NCBI RefSeq assembly: GCF_011090165.1 | Contig: NZ_JAADJT010000006.1 | Coordinates: 372,001-436,000, forward strand | Length of the DNA stretch: 64,000 nucleotides | From: Duganella aceris | Lineage (GTDB): Bacteria; Pseudomonadota; Gammaproteobacteria; Burkholderiales; Burkholderiaceae_D | Reading direction: 5' to 3' | Shown here: positions 10,518 through 19,417 of the stretch, one piece after another | Numbering within the stretch: the first letter of the stretch is position 1 | How the letters are laid out: each line of letters starts with the position of its first letter | Notes under the pieces: model-generated | What the model was told of the DNA's origin: nothing | The model's input: the letters and a program-made list of their open reading frames with translations, nothing else | Database searches by the model: none | Translations under genes and position numbers: made by a program

Positions 10518-12053
10518 ATGCGAGCAAGTGGATTCGTGATTGCGTGCGCCTTAGCTGCGGGTGCGGTCGTGGCGGGCAGCGGCGGCGCGGCCAAGGCGAT
10601 TAACCCGGCCGACGCGGCCAAGGCGATTAACCCGGCCGACGCGGCGAAGGCGATTAACTCGGCCGACGCGGCGAAGGCGGCGGGCGTGCGGGAGGGCAAA
10701 GGCGGGGGCGAGGGCGAGGGCGAGGCCGGGGCGAGCGAAGCCGGCAACGTCGGCGAGCGCGGCCTACGCGACGCGCTCGCGCCCGGCCTGCTCGGCCTCT
10801 ATCCCAGCGAGCGCTTCAAGCTGGCCACCGGCCGCTGCAAGGACTGCGCCGCGTCGCCGCAAGCACTCTGGTACTTCAACGACGACATGATCGCCGTACC
10901 GATGTCCAACGCCACGGCCTACGATCCGCGCTTGCGCGCACAGGACGACCTCAAGGCCTGGCTGGCCGCCAGCAACGGCAAGGCGCGCGACCAGGCACCA
11001 CCGTTGCTGTGGATCGGCTCGCCGCATGTGGCCGAAGGTCATCTGGAAGCCGGCGGCACGCTGCTCCGCCAAGGCGACACGCCATTCCGCACGGTCACCC
11101 TGACGCCGAAGCTGTCCACCAACCGATCCTACGCCAACGACGAAAGCATGGCCTATTTCGCCAACGGCGAGGTCAAGTCCCGAGGCGTGTGGCGCGACGA
11201 CCGCTTCGTGATGCGCACGCTGTGGCCGAAGCGTTACGCCATCGCCAGCGCCGCAGCGAGCAAGCCCTTGGCCGGCGGCGAGACGATCGAGCAACTGGTG
11301 CGCGCCGGTCAGGGTGGCGCCACCGCCGCCTATGCCAGCCGCACCTTGTGGCGCCGCGACGGCGGCAATGATCCGCTGCCACTGGCCGGCAAGCCGGTGC
11401 TGGCCTTTATGCTGAATGGCGCCCAGGGCGACGACGATGAATCCTACGGCGGCCACTTCGCCGTCGCCACCGGCCGCTTCGGACCGGCGGGGGAGTGGGA
11501 CGATTGGCTGGTCAACAATTTCTACAGCCTGGCGTCGATCAGCGAAAAAGGCATCGTCGCCTCCATCCTGCCGATGGACGCTTATATGGGCGACCTGAAC
11601 AGCGGCCAAGCCTGGTATCGGCCTTCGTACATGCTGGTCGCGGTGTTGAAGGACCAACGGGCGCCGGCGTTGTACCAGGAGGCCATCGGCCGCGTCTTCA
11701 ACCATTTCTACCGGCAGGATTTCCATTATCGCCACGCCAGCACCAACTGCGCCGGCATCAACGTTGAAACGCTGCGCACGCTGGGCTGGAAGATTCCGCG
11801 CGTCGGCGGCGAAAGTCCGCTGAAGGCGGCGGTGGCGCTGCCTTATGTGGCGCTCAAGGAAGTGAGCCTGGCCAGCGGCCAGAGCGCCTATGACTATCTG
11901 AAAACCGAGCGCACCGAGCTGATGCCCTTCGTCGCCTTCAACAGCATCGCCGGCGATCTGCTGGAGCGCCTGGCGCGGCAAGGCGGCGAGGGCGGCCTGG
12001 AGGCGCAACTGAGCGCCGACCTTGAAGCTTTGCTGTTCGTGCGGATTCCCTAG
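10518..12053 (+). CDS. Secreted protein, possible permuted NlpC/papain-like fold; ends at an in-frame TAG
   Basis: 511 residues from ATG 10518, preceded by GGAG. A signal peptide (ASGFVIACALAAGAVVAGSG) is followed by three 9-residue AKAINPADA-type repeats and a Gly/Glu-rich spacer. The body contains YGGHFAVATGRFG (about residues 310-325) and, later, HASTNCAGINVETLRTLGW (about 405-425). A His-then-Cys order within a fold showing FNSGQ-like and YRPSYML segments resembles Lnb/DUF4105-type or permuted NlpC/P60 domains; this is inference only. Translation stops at TAG 12051-12053, yet the same frame stays open and protein-like for another 84 codons (separate entry). Confidence 0.72.
   Translation: MRASGFVIACALAAGAVVAGSGGAAKAINPADAAKAINPADAAKAINSADAAKAAGVREGKGGGEGEGEAGASEAGNVGERGLRDALAPGLLGLYPSERFKLATGRCKDCAASPQALWYFNDDMIAVPMSNATAYDPRLRAQDDLKAWLAASNGKARDQAPPLLWIGSPHVAEGHLEAGGTLLRQGDTPFRTVTLTPKLSTNRSYANDESMAYFANGEVKSRGVWRDDRFVMRTLWPKRYAIASAAASKPLAGGETIEQLVRAGQGGATAAYASRTLWRRDGGNDPLPLAGKPVLAFMLNGAQGDDDESYGGHFAVATGRFGPAGEWDDWLVNNFYSLASISEKGIVASILPMDAYMGDLNSGQAWYRPSYMLVAVLKDQRAPALYQEAIGRVFNHFYRQDFHYRHASTNCAGINVETLRTLGWKIPRVGGESPLKAAVALPYVALKEVSLASGQSAYDYLKTERTELMPFVAFNSIAGDLLERLARQGGEGGLEAQLSADLEALLFVRIP
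10587..10667 (+). repeat. Three tandem 27-bp units in the secreted-protein gene
   Basis: Units at 10587-10613, 10614-10640 and 10641-10667 each encode nine residues (AAKAINPAD or a near copy), with a partial fourth unit after them. They lie directly after the signal peptide and form an Ala-rich spacer in the predicted mature N-terminus. Confidence 0.88.
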
Positions 12054-12308
12054 TTTCCCTCCTCGCGCGCGTTCGGCAGCGACCCGGTGCTGTCGCTGCG
12101 TGAATACCAGCAGCGCGCGCCGGCCAATCGGGCCGACTGGAAGATCGTGCCGGTTGAGCCGCGACCATTTCCCGTCGCCCTCAAGGACACGGCGGCGCCA
12201 AAGGAGCGCAAGCCGCCATCGGCGACGGCGACCTGGCTCTGGGGCGGATTCGCTGCGTTCGCGCTGTCCGTCCCGCTGCTGCGGCGCCGCCGCAAACGAA
12301 TCCGCTAA
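12054..12308 (+). pseudogene. In-frame continuation after the amber codon: tail with C-terminal membrane anchor
   Basis: Directly after TAG 12051-12053 the same frame runs 84 codons to TAA 12306-12308. It reads FPSSRAFGSDPVLSLREY, then a Pro-rich stretch, a membrane helix (TWLWGGFAAFALSVPLL) and an Arg/Lys-rich end (RRRRKRIR). This is a credible cell-envelope anchor for the upstream secreted protein. A CAG-to-TAG change would explain the interruption. The GTG at 12087 has no ribosome binding site, so independent translation is doubtful. The frame ends exactly at the convergent LysR stop, as expected of a genuine gene end. Confidence 0.65.
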
Positions 12309-13210
12309 CCGCCCGCCGCCACCTTCAGCGCATCGATAAACACCCGCACTTTCTGCGGCATATGCGCCGACGCCGGGAACACCGCGTGGATGTGGCTCTG
12401 CTTCAACGACCACGCCGGCGCCAGGCGCACCAGCCGCCCGGCCGCTACATCGTCGCGCACCGAGAACACGGTCGCGCGCAGCACGCCGTCGCCAGCCAGC
12501 GCCACCGCGCGGCATACCGGTGCGGTATTGGTGGTGAACACGGTATTGCGCATGTGTACCTCGCGCACGTCGCCCGCCGCGTTTTCCAGCGTGAACACGC
12601 CGGGTTGCGCCAATACGGACAGGCCGATGTACGGCAACTGCGGCAGCTCGTCCGGCGCGGCGGGCATGCCGTGCCGTTCGACGAAGGCGGGACTGGCCAC
12701 CAGCCAGTGTTCCAGCCTGCCGACCCGCGCCGCCATGTGGCCGGAATCGGCCAGCTTGCCCAGCCTGACCGTGACGTCGATGCCTTCGGCGATCAGGTCG
12801 TTCAGGTGGTCGCCGCAGATCAGTTCCGCCTTCAGCGCCGGATAGCGAGCGCGCAACTGCGACAACAGCGGCGCCACCACCAGCACGCCGTAATCGATCG
12901 GCGCCCCGACGCGCAGCGTGCCTTGCGGCGTATCGCGTCCGGTGCGCGCCTGCTCGACCGCTTGCTCGGCCGATTGCAGCAACTGCCGGCTGGCCTCGTA
13001 GAAAGTGCGCCCGGCTTCGGTCAGGCTCAGCTTGCGCGTCGAGCGCAGCAGCAGGCCGACACCGATTTCCGCCTCCAGCAGTTGCATGTGCTTGCTGACC
13101 ATGGACTTGGCCAGTCCGAGCCGCTCGGCGGCGGCCGTCAGCGAACCGGCTTCCACCACGGCGACGAAGGTGATCAGGCGGTTCAGGTTGATGGTGTTGA
13201 GATCGGCCAT
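12305..13210 (-). CDS. LysR family transcriptional regulator
   Basis: 301 residues. The N-terminal winged helix (residues 1-65) shows LITFVAVVEAGSLTAAAERL followed by LAKSMVSKHMQLLEAEIGVGLLLR, standard for LysR regulators. A substrate-binding-like domain fills residues 90-295. It is divergent from the glutathione transferase and oxidoreductase genes with a 104-bp shared upstream region, so it most likely regulates that pair. The effector is unknown. The CrgA-like subgroup (start MADLNTINLNRLITFV) often controls oxidoreductase genes. Confidence 0.92.
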   Translation of the reverse strand: MADLNTINLNRLITFVAVVEAGSLTAAAERLGLAKSMVSKHMQLLEAEIGVGLLLRSTRKLSLTEAGRTFYEASRQLLQSAEQAVEQARTGRDTPQGTLRVGAPIDYGVLVVAPLLSQLRARYPALKAELICGDHLNDLIAEGIDVTVRLGKLADSGHMAARVGRLEHWLVASPAFVERHGMPAAPDELPQLPYIGLSVLAQPGVFTLENAAGDVREVHMRNTVFTTNTAPVCRAVALAGDGVLRATVFSVRDDVAAGRLVRLAPAWSLKQSHIHAVFPASAHMPQKVRVFIDALKVAAGG

Positions 13211-13314
13211 GGTTGATTGTCCACTTTAAATGAACTGAGATTCCATCATTGTACGGCTTATCGGTACGACACATGCTGCCTATACTGGGCGCATTCACTC
13301 AAAAAGGACGCATC

Positions 13315-13938
13315 ATGAAACTCTACGGTTCCCCACTGTCCGGCCACACCCACCGCGTGCAGCTGTTCCTCAGCCTGCTGAACCTGCCGTACGAATTCGT
13401 CACCATCGACATGGCCAACCGTCAGAACCGCTCGGCCGAATACCTGGCGATGAACGCCTTCGGCGAAGTGCCGGTGCTGCGCGACGGCGACGTGTTGCTG
13501 GCCGATTCGACCGCGATCCTGGTCTACTTGGCCGCCAAGTATGACGACAGCGGCAAGTGGATGCCGCGCGAGCCGCTGGCCGCCGCCACGGTGCAGCGCT
13601 GGCTGTCGACCGCTTCCGGCAAGATCGCCTACGGCCCGTGCGCCGCGCGGCTGGTGACGGTGTTCGGCGCGCCGCTGAATCACGACAACGCGATCGGCAT
13701 CGCGACCCGATTGTTCGATGTGCTGGAGCAGGAACTCGTTGGCCGCCGCTACCTGGTCGGCGAGCAGGCGACCATCGCCGACATCGCGGCGTTCAGCTAC
13801 ATCGAGCATGCGCCGGAAGGCGGCGTGTCGTTGAAGCCTTATCCGAACATCCGCGCCTGGCTGGCCAATGTGCGGGCGTTGCCTGGTTATGTCGCCATGC
13901 GCGCCACCAAGGCCGGCGTCGCGCCCGAGGAGGTGTAA
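13315..13938 (+). CDS. Glutathione S-transferase family protein
   Basis: 207 residues from ATG 13315, preceded by AAGGACG; the upstream ATG at 13249 would add 22 non-conserved residues. The N-terminal thioredoxin-fold domain (1-78) contains KLYGSPLSGHTHRVQLFLSL, the cis-Pro segment FGEVPVL and the glutathione-binding DSTAILVYLA. The helical C-terminal domain contains TIADIAAFSYIEHAPEG. Expected cytosolic glutathione conjugation or dehalogenation-type chemistry; substrate unknown. The stop is 3 bp before the next gene, so the two are cotranscribed and possibly act on the same xenobiotic or stress-derived substrate. Confidence 0.93.
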   Translation: MKLYGSPLSGHTHRVQLFLSLLNLPYEFVTIDMANRQNRSAEYLAMNAFGEVPVLRDGDVLLADSTAILVYLAAKYDDSGKWMPREPLAAATVQRWLSTASGKIAYGPCAARLVTVFGAPLNHDNAIGIATRLFDVLEQELVGRRYLVGEQATIADIAAFSYIEHAPEGGVSLKPYPNIRAWLANVRALPGYVAMRATKAGVAPEEV

Positions 13939-13941
13939 GTC

Positions 13942-16191
13942 ATGGACACCGCCATCTCCCCGTTCCACGCCGACGAACTGGCGATCCAGCAGCGTCTCGG
14001 CGTGCGCGAGCAGATGGTCGAGGCCAATCCCTATGTGCGCGATCATATGCCGGAGCAGCATCGGCAATTCTATGCGGAGCTGCCGTTCTTCTTCCTCGGC
14101 GCGACCGACGCCTCCGGGCAGCCTTGGGCGACCATGCTGGCCGGCGGGGCGGGCTTCATCGCGTCGCCGGATGCGCGCACGCTGGATATCGCCGGCGGTC
14201 TGCTGGCGGGCGATCCGCTGGAAGGGCAGTTGCGCGTTGGCGGCTTTGTCGGCGGCTTGGGCTTGGCGCCGACGACGCGCCGGCGCAATCGCGTCAACGG
14301 GGTGATCGCTTCGGTGGACGAGGGCGTCACGCGGATCGCGGTGTCGCAGAGCTTTGGCAACTGCCCGCAGTATATCCAGCATCGGCAGCATAGTGCGGCG
14401 CCGGATGCGACGTCGCGCAAGGTCAAGGTGGTGCGCGGTACGGCGTTGAGCGCGGCCGATCGTGAGCTGATCGCGCGCGCCGATACGTTTTTTATCGCCA
14501 GTGCGAATCTGGATGAGGATGTCGGCGTCGGGCGCGGTGTCGACATGTCGCATCGCGGCGGCCGGCCGGGCTTTGTGCGTATCGACGATGACCGCACGCT
14601 GACGTCGCCCGAGTTTGTCGGCAACTTCTTCTTCAATACGATGGGCAATCTGTTGCGGCATCCGCGCGCGGGCTTGTTGTTCATCGATTTCGAGCGCGGC
14701 GACATGCTGCATGTCGCGGTCGAGGGGGAGATCATTTGGGAGGGCCCGCAGGTCAAGGCTTTTGCGGGCGCGGAGCGGTTGCTGCGGTTTCATATTCGCG
14801 AGGTGGTGCGCAATGTCGGCGCGTTGCCGTTCCGCTGGACCGCGCCGCAGCCGGCGGTGCAGAATGCGCGCACCGGGAATTGGGACGAGGCGGATCGGGT
14901 GTTGGCCGCTGCCGGCTTGCGCTCGGCTTGGCGGCCTTTCACCGTCAAGGACGTTGTGCAGGAAAGCGATGGTGTGCGCTCGTTTTACCTTGAGCCGGGC
15001 GACGGCATGGGCGTCGCGGCGCATCTGCCGGGGCAGTTCATTTCGGTGCGGGCGCCGGCGGGCGCGGGAGCAGGGCCAGCGGGCGCGGGTGGAGGGTCAG
15101 CGGAAGCGGAGGCTGGGCCAGCGAGCGCGGGTGGAGGGGCAGCGGGAGCGGGGGCTGGGCCAGCGAGCGCGGGCGGAGGGGCAGCGGGAGCGGAGACTGG
15201 GCCAGCGGGCGCGGGCATGGGGCCATCGGGCAGCGGCGCTTTGTCGGCCGCCGGCGGCGACGGCGGGGTGGGCGACGCGGCGCGGCTGCTGGTGCGCAGC
15301 TACACGTTGTCCGATGCGCCGGATGGGCGTCGTTATCGCATCAGCGTCAAGCGGGATGGCGCTGTCTCCGGCTGGTTGCACGACCACCTGGTGCCCGGTG
15401 CGACGCTTGAACTGATGGGGCCTGGCGGCGACTTCACCTTTGAAGAGGGCACGCAGCGTCCGGTGGTGATGCTGTCGGCCGGCATCGGCATCACGCCGAT
15501 GATCGCAATGCTGAACGGTTTGCTGGTCAACGGCAGCCGCACGCGGCACAAGCATGCGATCCATTTCATCCACGGCGCGCGCAGTCGCGGCGAGCACGCA
15601 TTCGACGAGCATCTGCGGGCGATGGCGGCCGGTCATCGCAACCTGAACGTGCATGTGCGCTACAGCGGCGGAGATGTCCCCGACAGCGATATCGTCAACT
15701 GGCAAGCGAGCGCCGGCCGCATCGACATGGATTTGCTGAAGGCCTTGCTGCCGTTCGACGACTACGATTTCTATCTGTGCGGCCCGGCCGAGTTCATGCA
15801 GCAGATGTACGACGGACTGCGCAAGCTTAACGTGGCCGATGCGCGGATTCGCTTCGAAGCCTTCGGGCCGGCCAGTGTGCGTCGCAGCGTCAAGGCTGCG
15901 GCCGCAACGGCGGAGCAGGGGCCGGCCACCGCCGTCGCCGTGCGCTTCGCAGCGTCGGGCGTCTCCGCCACCTGGAATGGCGAGAGCAGCCTGCTGGCGC
16001 TGGCCGAAGCCAACGGCGTGTCCGCGCCGTCGGGCTGCCGCTCGGGCATGTGCGGCGCCTGCGCCGTCGGACTGGAAGCGGGCGCGGTGCGCTACACCCG
16101 CGAATGCGCCGCGCAGCCGGAAGCGGGCCAAGTGTTGATGTGCTCCGCCGTGCCGCAAGCCGGCGCCGGCGCGGTCACCCTAGCGATTTGA
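13942..16191 (+). CDS. Pyridoxamine 5'-phosphate oxidase-like/ferredoxin reductase/2Fe-2S fusion oxidoreductase
   Basis: 749 residues with three modules. The N-terminal part (about 1-310) is a flavin-binding split-barrel (PNPOx-like) region with PFFFLGATDASGQPW. A ferredoxin-reductase module (about 325-650) shows PGQFISVRA, RSYTLSD (flavin), SAGIGITPMIAML (NAD(P)) and YLCGPAEFMQQM. A C-terminal plant-type 2Fe-2S domain has CRSGMCGACAVGL plus a later Cys (VLMCSAVP). Four 14-residue Gly/Ala repeats (residues 378-433) interrupt the FAD-binding part. GGAGG precedes the start. It follows the GST gene by 3 bp. Electron transfer from NAD(P)H through flavin and 2Fe-2S is expected; substrate unknown. 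Confidence 0.9.
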   Translation: MDTAISPFHADELAIQQRLGVREQMVEANPYVRDHMPEQHRQFYAELPFFFLGATDASGQPWATMLAGGAGFIASPDARTLDIAGGLLAGDPLEGQLRVGGFVGGLGLAPTTRRRNRVNGVIASVDEGVTRIAVSQSFGNCPQYIQHRQHSAAPDATSRKVKVVRGTALSAADRELIARADTFFIASANLDEDVGVGRGVDMSHRGGRPGFVRIDDDRTLTSPEFVGNFFFNTMGNLLRHPRAGLLFIDFERGDMLHVAVEGEIIWEGPQVKAFAGAERLLRFHIREVVRNVGALPFRWTAPQPAVQNARTGNWDEADRVLAAAGLRSAWRPFTVKDVVQESDGVRSFYLEPGDGMGVAAHLPGQFISVRAPAGAGAGPAGAGGGSAEAEAGPASAGGGAAGAGAGPASAGGGAAGAETGPAGAGMGPSGSGALSAAGGDGGVGDAARLLVRSYTLSDAPDGRRYRISVKRDGAVSGWLHDHLVPGATLELMGPGGDFTFEEGTQRPVVMLSAGIGITPMIAMLNGLLVNGSRTRHKHAIHFIHGARSRGEHAFDEHLRAMAAGHRNLNVHVRYSGGDVPDSDIVNWQASAGRIDMDLLKALLPFDDYDFYLCGPAEFMQQMYDGLRKLNVADARIRFEAFGPASVRRSVKAAAATAEQGPATAVAVRFAASGVSATWNGESSLLALAEANGVSAPSGCRSGMCGACAVGLEAGAVRYTRECAAQPEAGQVLMCSAVPQAGAGAVTLAI
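15073..15240 (+). repeat. Four tandem 42-bp units inside the oxidoreductase gene
   Basis: Units start at 15073, 15115, 15157 and 15199 and each encode 14 residues of the type GPASAGGGAAGAGA. They fall between PGQFISVRA and RSYTLSD, two motifs that lie close together in ordinary ferredoxin-reductase domains, so the array is an expansion inside a domain rather than an interdomain linker. Confidence 0.93.
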
Positions 16192-17110
16192 TATAACGCG
16201 GATCGACCTGCGCGCAATACCCCGCGCAGGCCTGCCGCGCCGCATTCGCCGCCGCGTGCACCAGCATCTCCGCGTTGGAATGAAAGCACATCGAGACGAT
16301 GATCGACGGCGGCTCCGGCTGCACCGGCAGCTCGATGAACTCACCATTCTCCAGCGAGCTGACGACGAACAGGCTCGGAATCGCCGCCACGCCATAACCA
16401 TCCTTCACCAGCTGCACGATCGCCGCCACCGACGGCGAACAGGTGATGCGCGTCTGTTCCAGCGGGATCATCGCCAGGTTGGCCATCTTGCTGACGATCT
16501 CCTCCAGCATGCGCTGCGGCGCCGTGCCGCGCCCGAAGGTCAGGATCGGCAACTGCAACAGGCGCTGGTTCAGCCCCTCCTTGCGCGTATCGACCAGGCC
16601 GCGCCGCGCGATCCAATGCAGCGGATACACCGCCAGCGCCTCCGAGACGATATCGCTGCTCTCCACCCCCTCCACCTGAATCACCAGATCCAGCTCGCGC
16701 GCGCGCAAACGCCGCTCCAGCACATTGCTCATATCGACCGCCAGATCGACTTCCAGCTCCGGATACAACACATTGAGCTCGCGGATGTACTGCGCCAGCC
16801 AACTGTGCACCACCGATTCGATCACTCCGAGCCGCAGCCTGCCACGGATTGCACTATCTTTGTGCGCCGCCGCCTGCAGCCGCCGGGTCGCGTCGACCAC
16901 CGCTTTCGCGTGCCCGAGCAGGTACTCCGCGTTGGCCGTCAGGCGGAAATCCTTGCTGCTACGATCGATCAATTCCGTCTGCAATTCCTCTTCCAAGGTC
17001 TTGATACGTAAGGAGATCGCGGCCGGCGTGGCGTGCAGCGCGCGGGCCGTGGCACGGAAGCTGCGTAGCTGCGCCAGGGTGACTAAGGTTTCGAGGAAGC
17101 GAGTATTCAT
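16175..17110 (-). CDS. LysR family transcriptional regulator of the oxoprolinase locus
   Basis: 311 residues. The helix-turn-helix region (1-62) reads TLVTLAQLRSFRATARALHA then TPAAISLRIKTLEEEL, followed by an effector-binding domain (about 90-295). It is divergently oriented from the D-glutamate cyclase-like gene with 160 bp between start codons, the usual arrangement for a LysR activator and its target operon. A direct repeat (CTTAAC, then TCATGCA) occurs twice in that gap. The 3' end overlaps the oxidoreductase gene by 17 bp in convergent orientation. The effector is unknown; 5-oxoproline or D-glutamate is a guess from context. Confidence 0.92.
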   Translation of the reverse strand: MNTRFLETLVTLAQLRSFRATARALHATPAAISLRIKTLEEELQTELIDRSSKDFRLTANAEYLLGHAKAVVDATRRLQAAAHKDSAIRGRLRLGVIESVVHSWLAQYIRELNVLYPELEVDLAVDMSNVLERRLRARELDLVIQVEGVESSDIVSEALAVYPLHWIARRGLVDTRKEGLNQRLLQLPILTFGRGTAPQRMLEEIVSKMANLAMIPLEQTRITCSPSVAAIVQLVKDGYGVAAIPSLFVVSSLENGEFIELPVQPEPPSIIVSMCFHSNAEMLVHAAANAARQACAGYCAQVDPRYIKSLG

Positions 17111-17123
17111 GAGTCAAGAATAC

Positions 17124-17233
17124 CTTAACCTCATGCACCGGTATAGCGCACAGTGGTAAGAAAAACTAAACAACAACAGCAAAAATAACTAGATGGCATG
17201 GTGGGTTATTCAAGTTTATTCTTAACTCATGCA
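17124..17233. promoter_or_regulatory. LysR/hydro-lyase intergenic region with repeated CTTAAC(C)TCATGCA
   Basis: CTTAACCTCATGCA-like sequence at 17125-17137 recurs as CTTAACTCATGCA at 17221-17233, about 96 bp apart, within the divergent promoter region. Repeated elements in this position are candidate LysR binding sites, but no classical dyad could be demonstrated by eye. Confidence 0.35.
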
Positions 17234-17270
17234 GTTTTTTCATCATTATCGAGACAGCGAGAGACAGAAG

Positions 17271-18044
17271 ATGACCCCACTCCAACTCAGGCACCAGGTT
17301 CGCAGCGGCGAATTCCGGTTGCCGACGGCAGGCTACTGTGGTGGCTACGCGCAGGCCAACCTGGTGATCCTGCCGCAGGCGCACGCCGACCAGTTCCTGC
17401 TGTTCTGCCAGCGCAACCAGCGCGCCTGTCCCTTGCTGGCGGTCGGCGAGCCCGGACAATGGAACGTGTCCCGCCTCGGCGAGGACATGGACCTGCGCAG
17501 CGACACGCCAGGCTACAACGTCTATCGCGGCGGCGAGCTGGCGTCGCAGACCCACGCGCTGCACGATCTGTGGCGCGACGACCTGGTGGTGTTCGCCATC
17601 GGCTGTTCGTTCTCGTTCGAGCAGATGCTGATGGACGCCGGCATCAAGCTGCGCCACATCGAGCAGCGCCGCAACGTCGCCATGTACCGCACCAATATCC
17701 GCAACCAGGGCGCCGGCCCGTTCGGCGGCGAGATGGTGGTGTCGATGCGGCCGATGAAGGCGGCCGACGCCATCCGCGCGATCCAGATCACCAGCCGCTT
17801 CCCGGCGGTGCACGGCGCGCCGGTGCACCTCGGCGATCCCGCGCTGATCGGCATCGCCGACATCGCCCATCCCGAATACGGCGATCCGGTCGAGATCATG
17901 CCGGACGAAATCCCAGTGTTCTGGGCCTGCGGCGTCACACCGCAGGAAGCCATACGCCACGCGCGCCTGCCGCTGGTGATCACCCACCAGCCGGGCTACA
18001 TGCTGGTGACGGACATACGCAACGCCTCGTTAGCCGCATTCTGA
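17271..18044 (+). CDS. Putative hydro-lyase, D-glutamate cyclase family (DUF1445/YcsI-like)
   Basis: 257 residues from ATG 17271 (an upstream ATG at 17229 is also open). Motifs include [20 protein letters not shown] near the start, [13 protein letters not shown] (about residues 110-122) and [13 protein letters not shown] near the end, all characteristic of the YcsI family. UniProt groups YcsI-type proteins with mammalian D-glutamate cyclase, and Bacillus ycsI lies in the same operon as the pxpABC 5-oxoprolinase genes. Here a 5-oxoprolinase-like gene lies two genes downstream. I infer conversion between D-glutamate and 5-oxo-D-proline; the activity is not proven for this subgroup. Confidence 0.87.
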   Translation: MTPLQLRHQVRSGEFRLPTAGYCGGYAQANLVILPQAHADQFLLFCQRNQRACPLLAVGEPGQWNVSRLGEDMDLRSDTPGYNVYRGGELASQTHALHDLWRDDLVVFAIGCSFSFEQMLMDAGIKLRHIEQRRNVAMYRTNIRNQGAGPFGGEMVVSMRPMKAADAIRAIQITSRFPAVHGAPVHLGDPALIGIADIAHPEYGDPVEIMPDEIPVFWACGVTPQEAIRHARLPLVITHQPGYMLVTDIRNASLAAF

Positions 18045-18126
18045 TTTAAAACCAAGGCAGCACCCGCAGCGGACCCGCACAGCGCGCCCGCCGGGGAAGC
18101 GCTGCGCCAAAAAAAGGGAGAGCACG

Positions 18127-19401
18127 ATGAACACCAAAGCACTAGGCACCACCCAGCAGGAGGGATTTTTCTCCTGGTTCCACGCCTTGACCGGCAAGGA
18201 GCGCCGCACCTTCTGGAGCTGCAAGATCGGCTACGCGCTGGACGCGATGGACACCCAGTTCCTCAGCTTCGTCATTCCGACGCTGATCGCCGCCTGGGGC
18301 CTGTCGAAAGGCGACGCCGGCTTGATCGGCACTGTCACGTTGCTGACCTCCGCCGCCGGCGGCTGGATCGCCGGCATCCTGTCGGACCGCATCGGCCGCG
18401 TCAAGACGCTGCAACTGACCATCCTGTGGTTCGCCTTCTTCACCGTGTTGTGCGGCTTCGCGCAGAGTTTCCAGCAGCTGTTGTGGGCGCGCGGCCTGAT
18501 GGGCTTCGGCATGGGCGGCGAGTGGACCGCCGGCGCGATCCTGATCGGTGAAGTGATTCGCGCCAGGGATCGCGGCAAGGCGGTCGGCATGGTGCAGGCG
18601 GGATGGGCGATCGGCTGGGGCGTGTCGGCGCTGCTGTACGCGCTGATGTTCTCGCTGCTGCCGCCGGAATGGGCGTGGCGCTCGCTGTTCCTGCTGGGGA
18701 TCCTGCCGGCGCTGTTCGTGATCTTCATCCGCCGCTTCGTCGACGAGCCGGAAGTGTTCGTCGCCCAGCAGCAGAAAATCGCGGCCACCGAGGAACGCGC
18801 ATCGTTCACCCAGATCTTCGCGCCGAAGATGCTCAGCACCACGCTGCGCGCCGTGCTGCTGACCACCGGTGCACAGGGCGGCTACTACGCCATCACCACC
18901 TGGCTGCCGACCTTCCTCAAGACCGAGCGTCATCTGACGGTACTGGGCACCGGCGGCTACCTGGCGATGGTTATCGTCGGCTCCTACGTCGGCTACATCG
19001 TCAGCGCCTTCCTGACCGACTACCTGGGCCGCAAGAAGAACTTCATCCTGTTCGCCACCGGCTCGATGTGCATCGCCCTGGCCTACACCCGCTTGCCGGT
19101 GACGGACGGCGTGATGCTGTTCCTCGGCTTCCCGCTGGGCTTCTGCGTGTCCGGCGTGTTCAGCGGCATGGGCGCCTTCCTGACCGAGTTGTTCCCGACT
19201 TCGATACGCGGCTCCGGCCAGGGCTTCAGCTACAACATGGGCCGCGCCATCGGTTCGCTGTTCCCGCTGATGATCGGCATGAGCAGCCAGTCGATGGCGC
19301 TGGGCGAGGCGATCGGCGTGTTCGCCGGCACCGCCTACGGTGTGATGATCCTCGCCGCATTGACCCTGCCTGAAACGGCCGGTAAGAAACTTGAATCCTG
19401 A
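18127..19401 (+). CDS. MFS transporter
   Basis: 424 residues, twelve predicted transmembrane helices. The sequence between helices 2 and 3 ([13 protein letters not shown]) matches the MFS signature, as does the related DYLGRKKN in the second half. It resembles the metabolite:H+ symporter group (sialate/aromatic acid type) with [17 protein letters not shown] in helix 4-5. RBS AAAGGGAGA precedes the start. It lies between the D-glutamate cyclase-like gene and the oxoprolinase gene, so import of a small carboxylate such as 5-oxoproline or glutamate is likely but not shown. Confidence 0.9.
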   Translation: MNTKALGTTQQEGFFSWFHALTGKERRTFWSCKIGYALDAMDTQFLSFVIPTLIAAWGLSKGDAGLIGTVTLLTSAAGGWIAGILSDRIGRVKTLQLTILWFAFFTVLCGFAQSFQQLLWARGLMGFGMGGEWTAGAILIGEVIRARDRGKAVGMVQAGWAIGWGVSALLYALMFSLLPPEWAWRSLFLLGILPALFVIFIRRFVDEPEVFVAQQQKIAATEERASFTQIFAPKMLSTTLRAVLLTTGAQGGYYAITTWLPTFLKTERHLTVLGTGGYLAMVIVGSYVGYIVSAFLTDYLGRKKNFILFATGSMCIALAYTRLPVTDGVMLFLGFPLGFCVSGVFSGMGAFLTELFPTSIRGSGQGFSYNMGRAIGSLFPLMIGMSSQSMALGEAIGVFAGTAYGVMILAALTLPETAGKKLES

Positions 19402-19417
19402 TCTCAAAGGCACCACC

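Noticed and set aside
12051..12053. Programmed recoding of TAG (pyrrolysine or selenocysteine type)
   Set aside because: No pyrrolysine machinery or downstream structural element is visible, selenocysteine uses TGA, and a nonsense mutation is the simpler explanation.
13251..13268. GTAC-N9-GTAC repeat upstream of the GST gene as a LysR operator
   Set aside because: Only the self-complementary four-base core repeats; the flanks do not extend the symmetry, so chance is likely.
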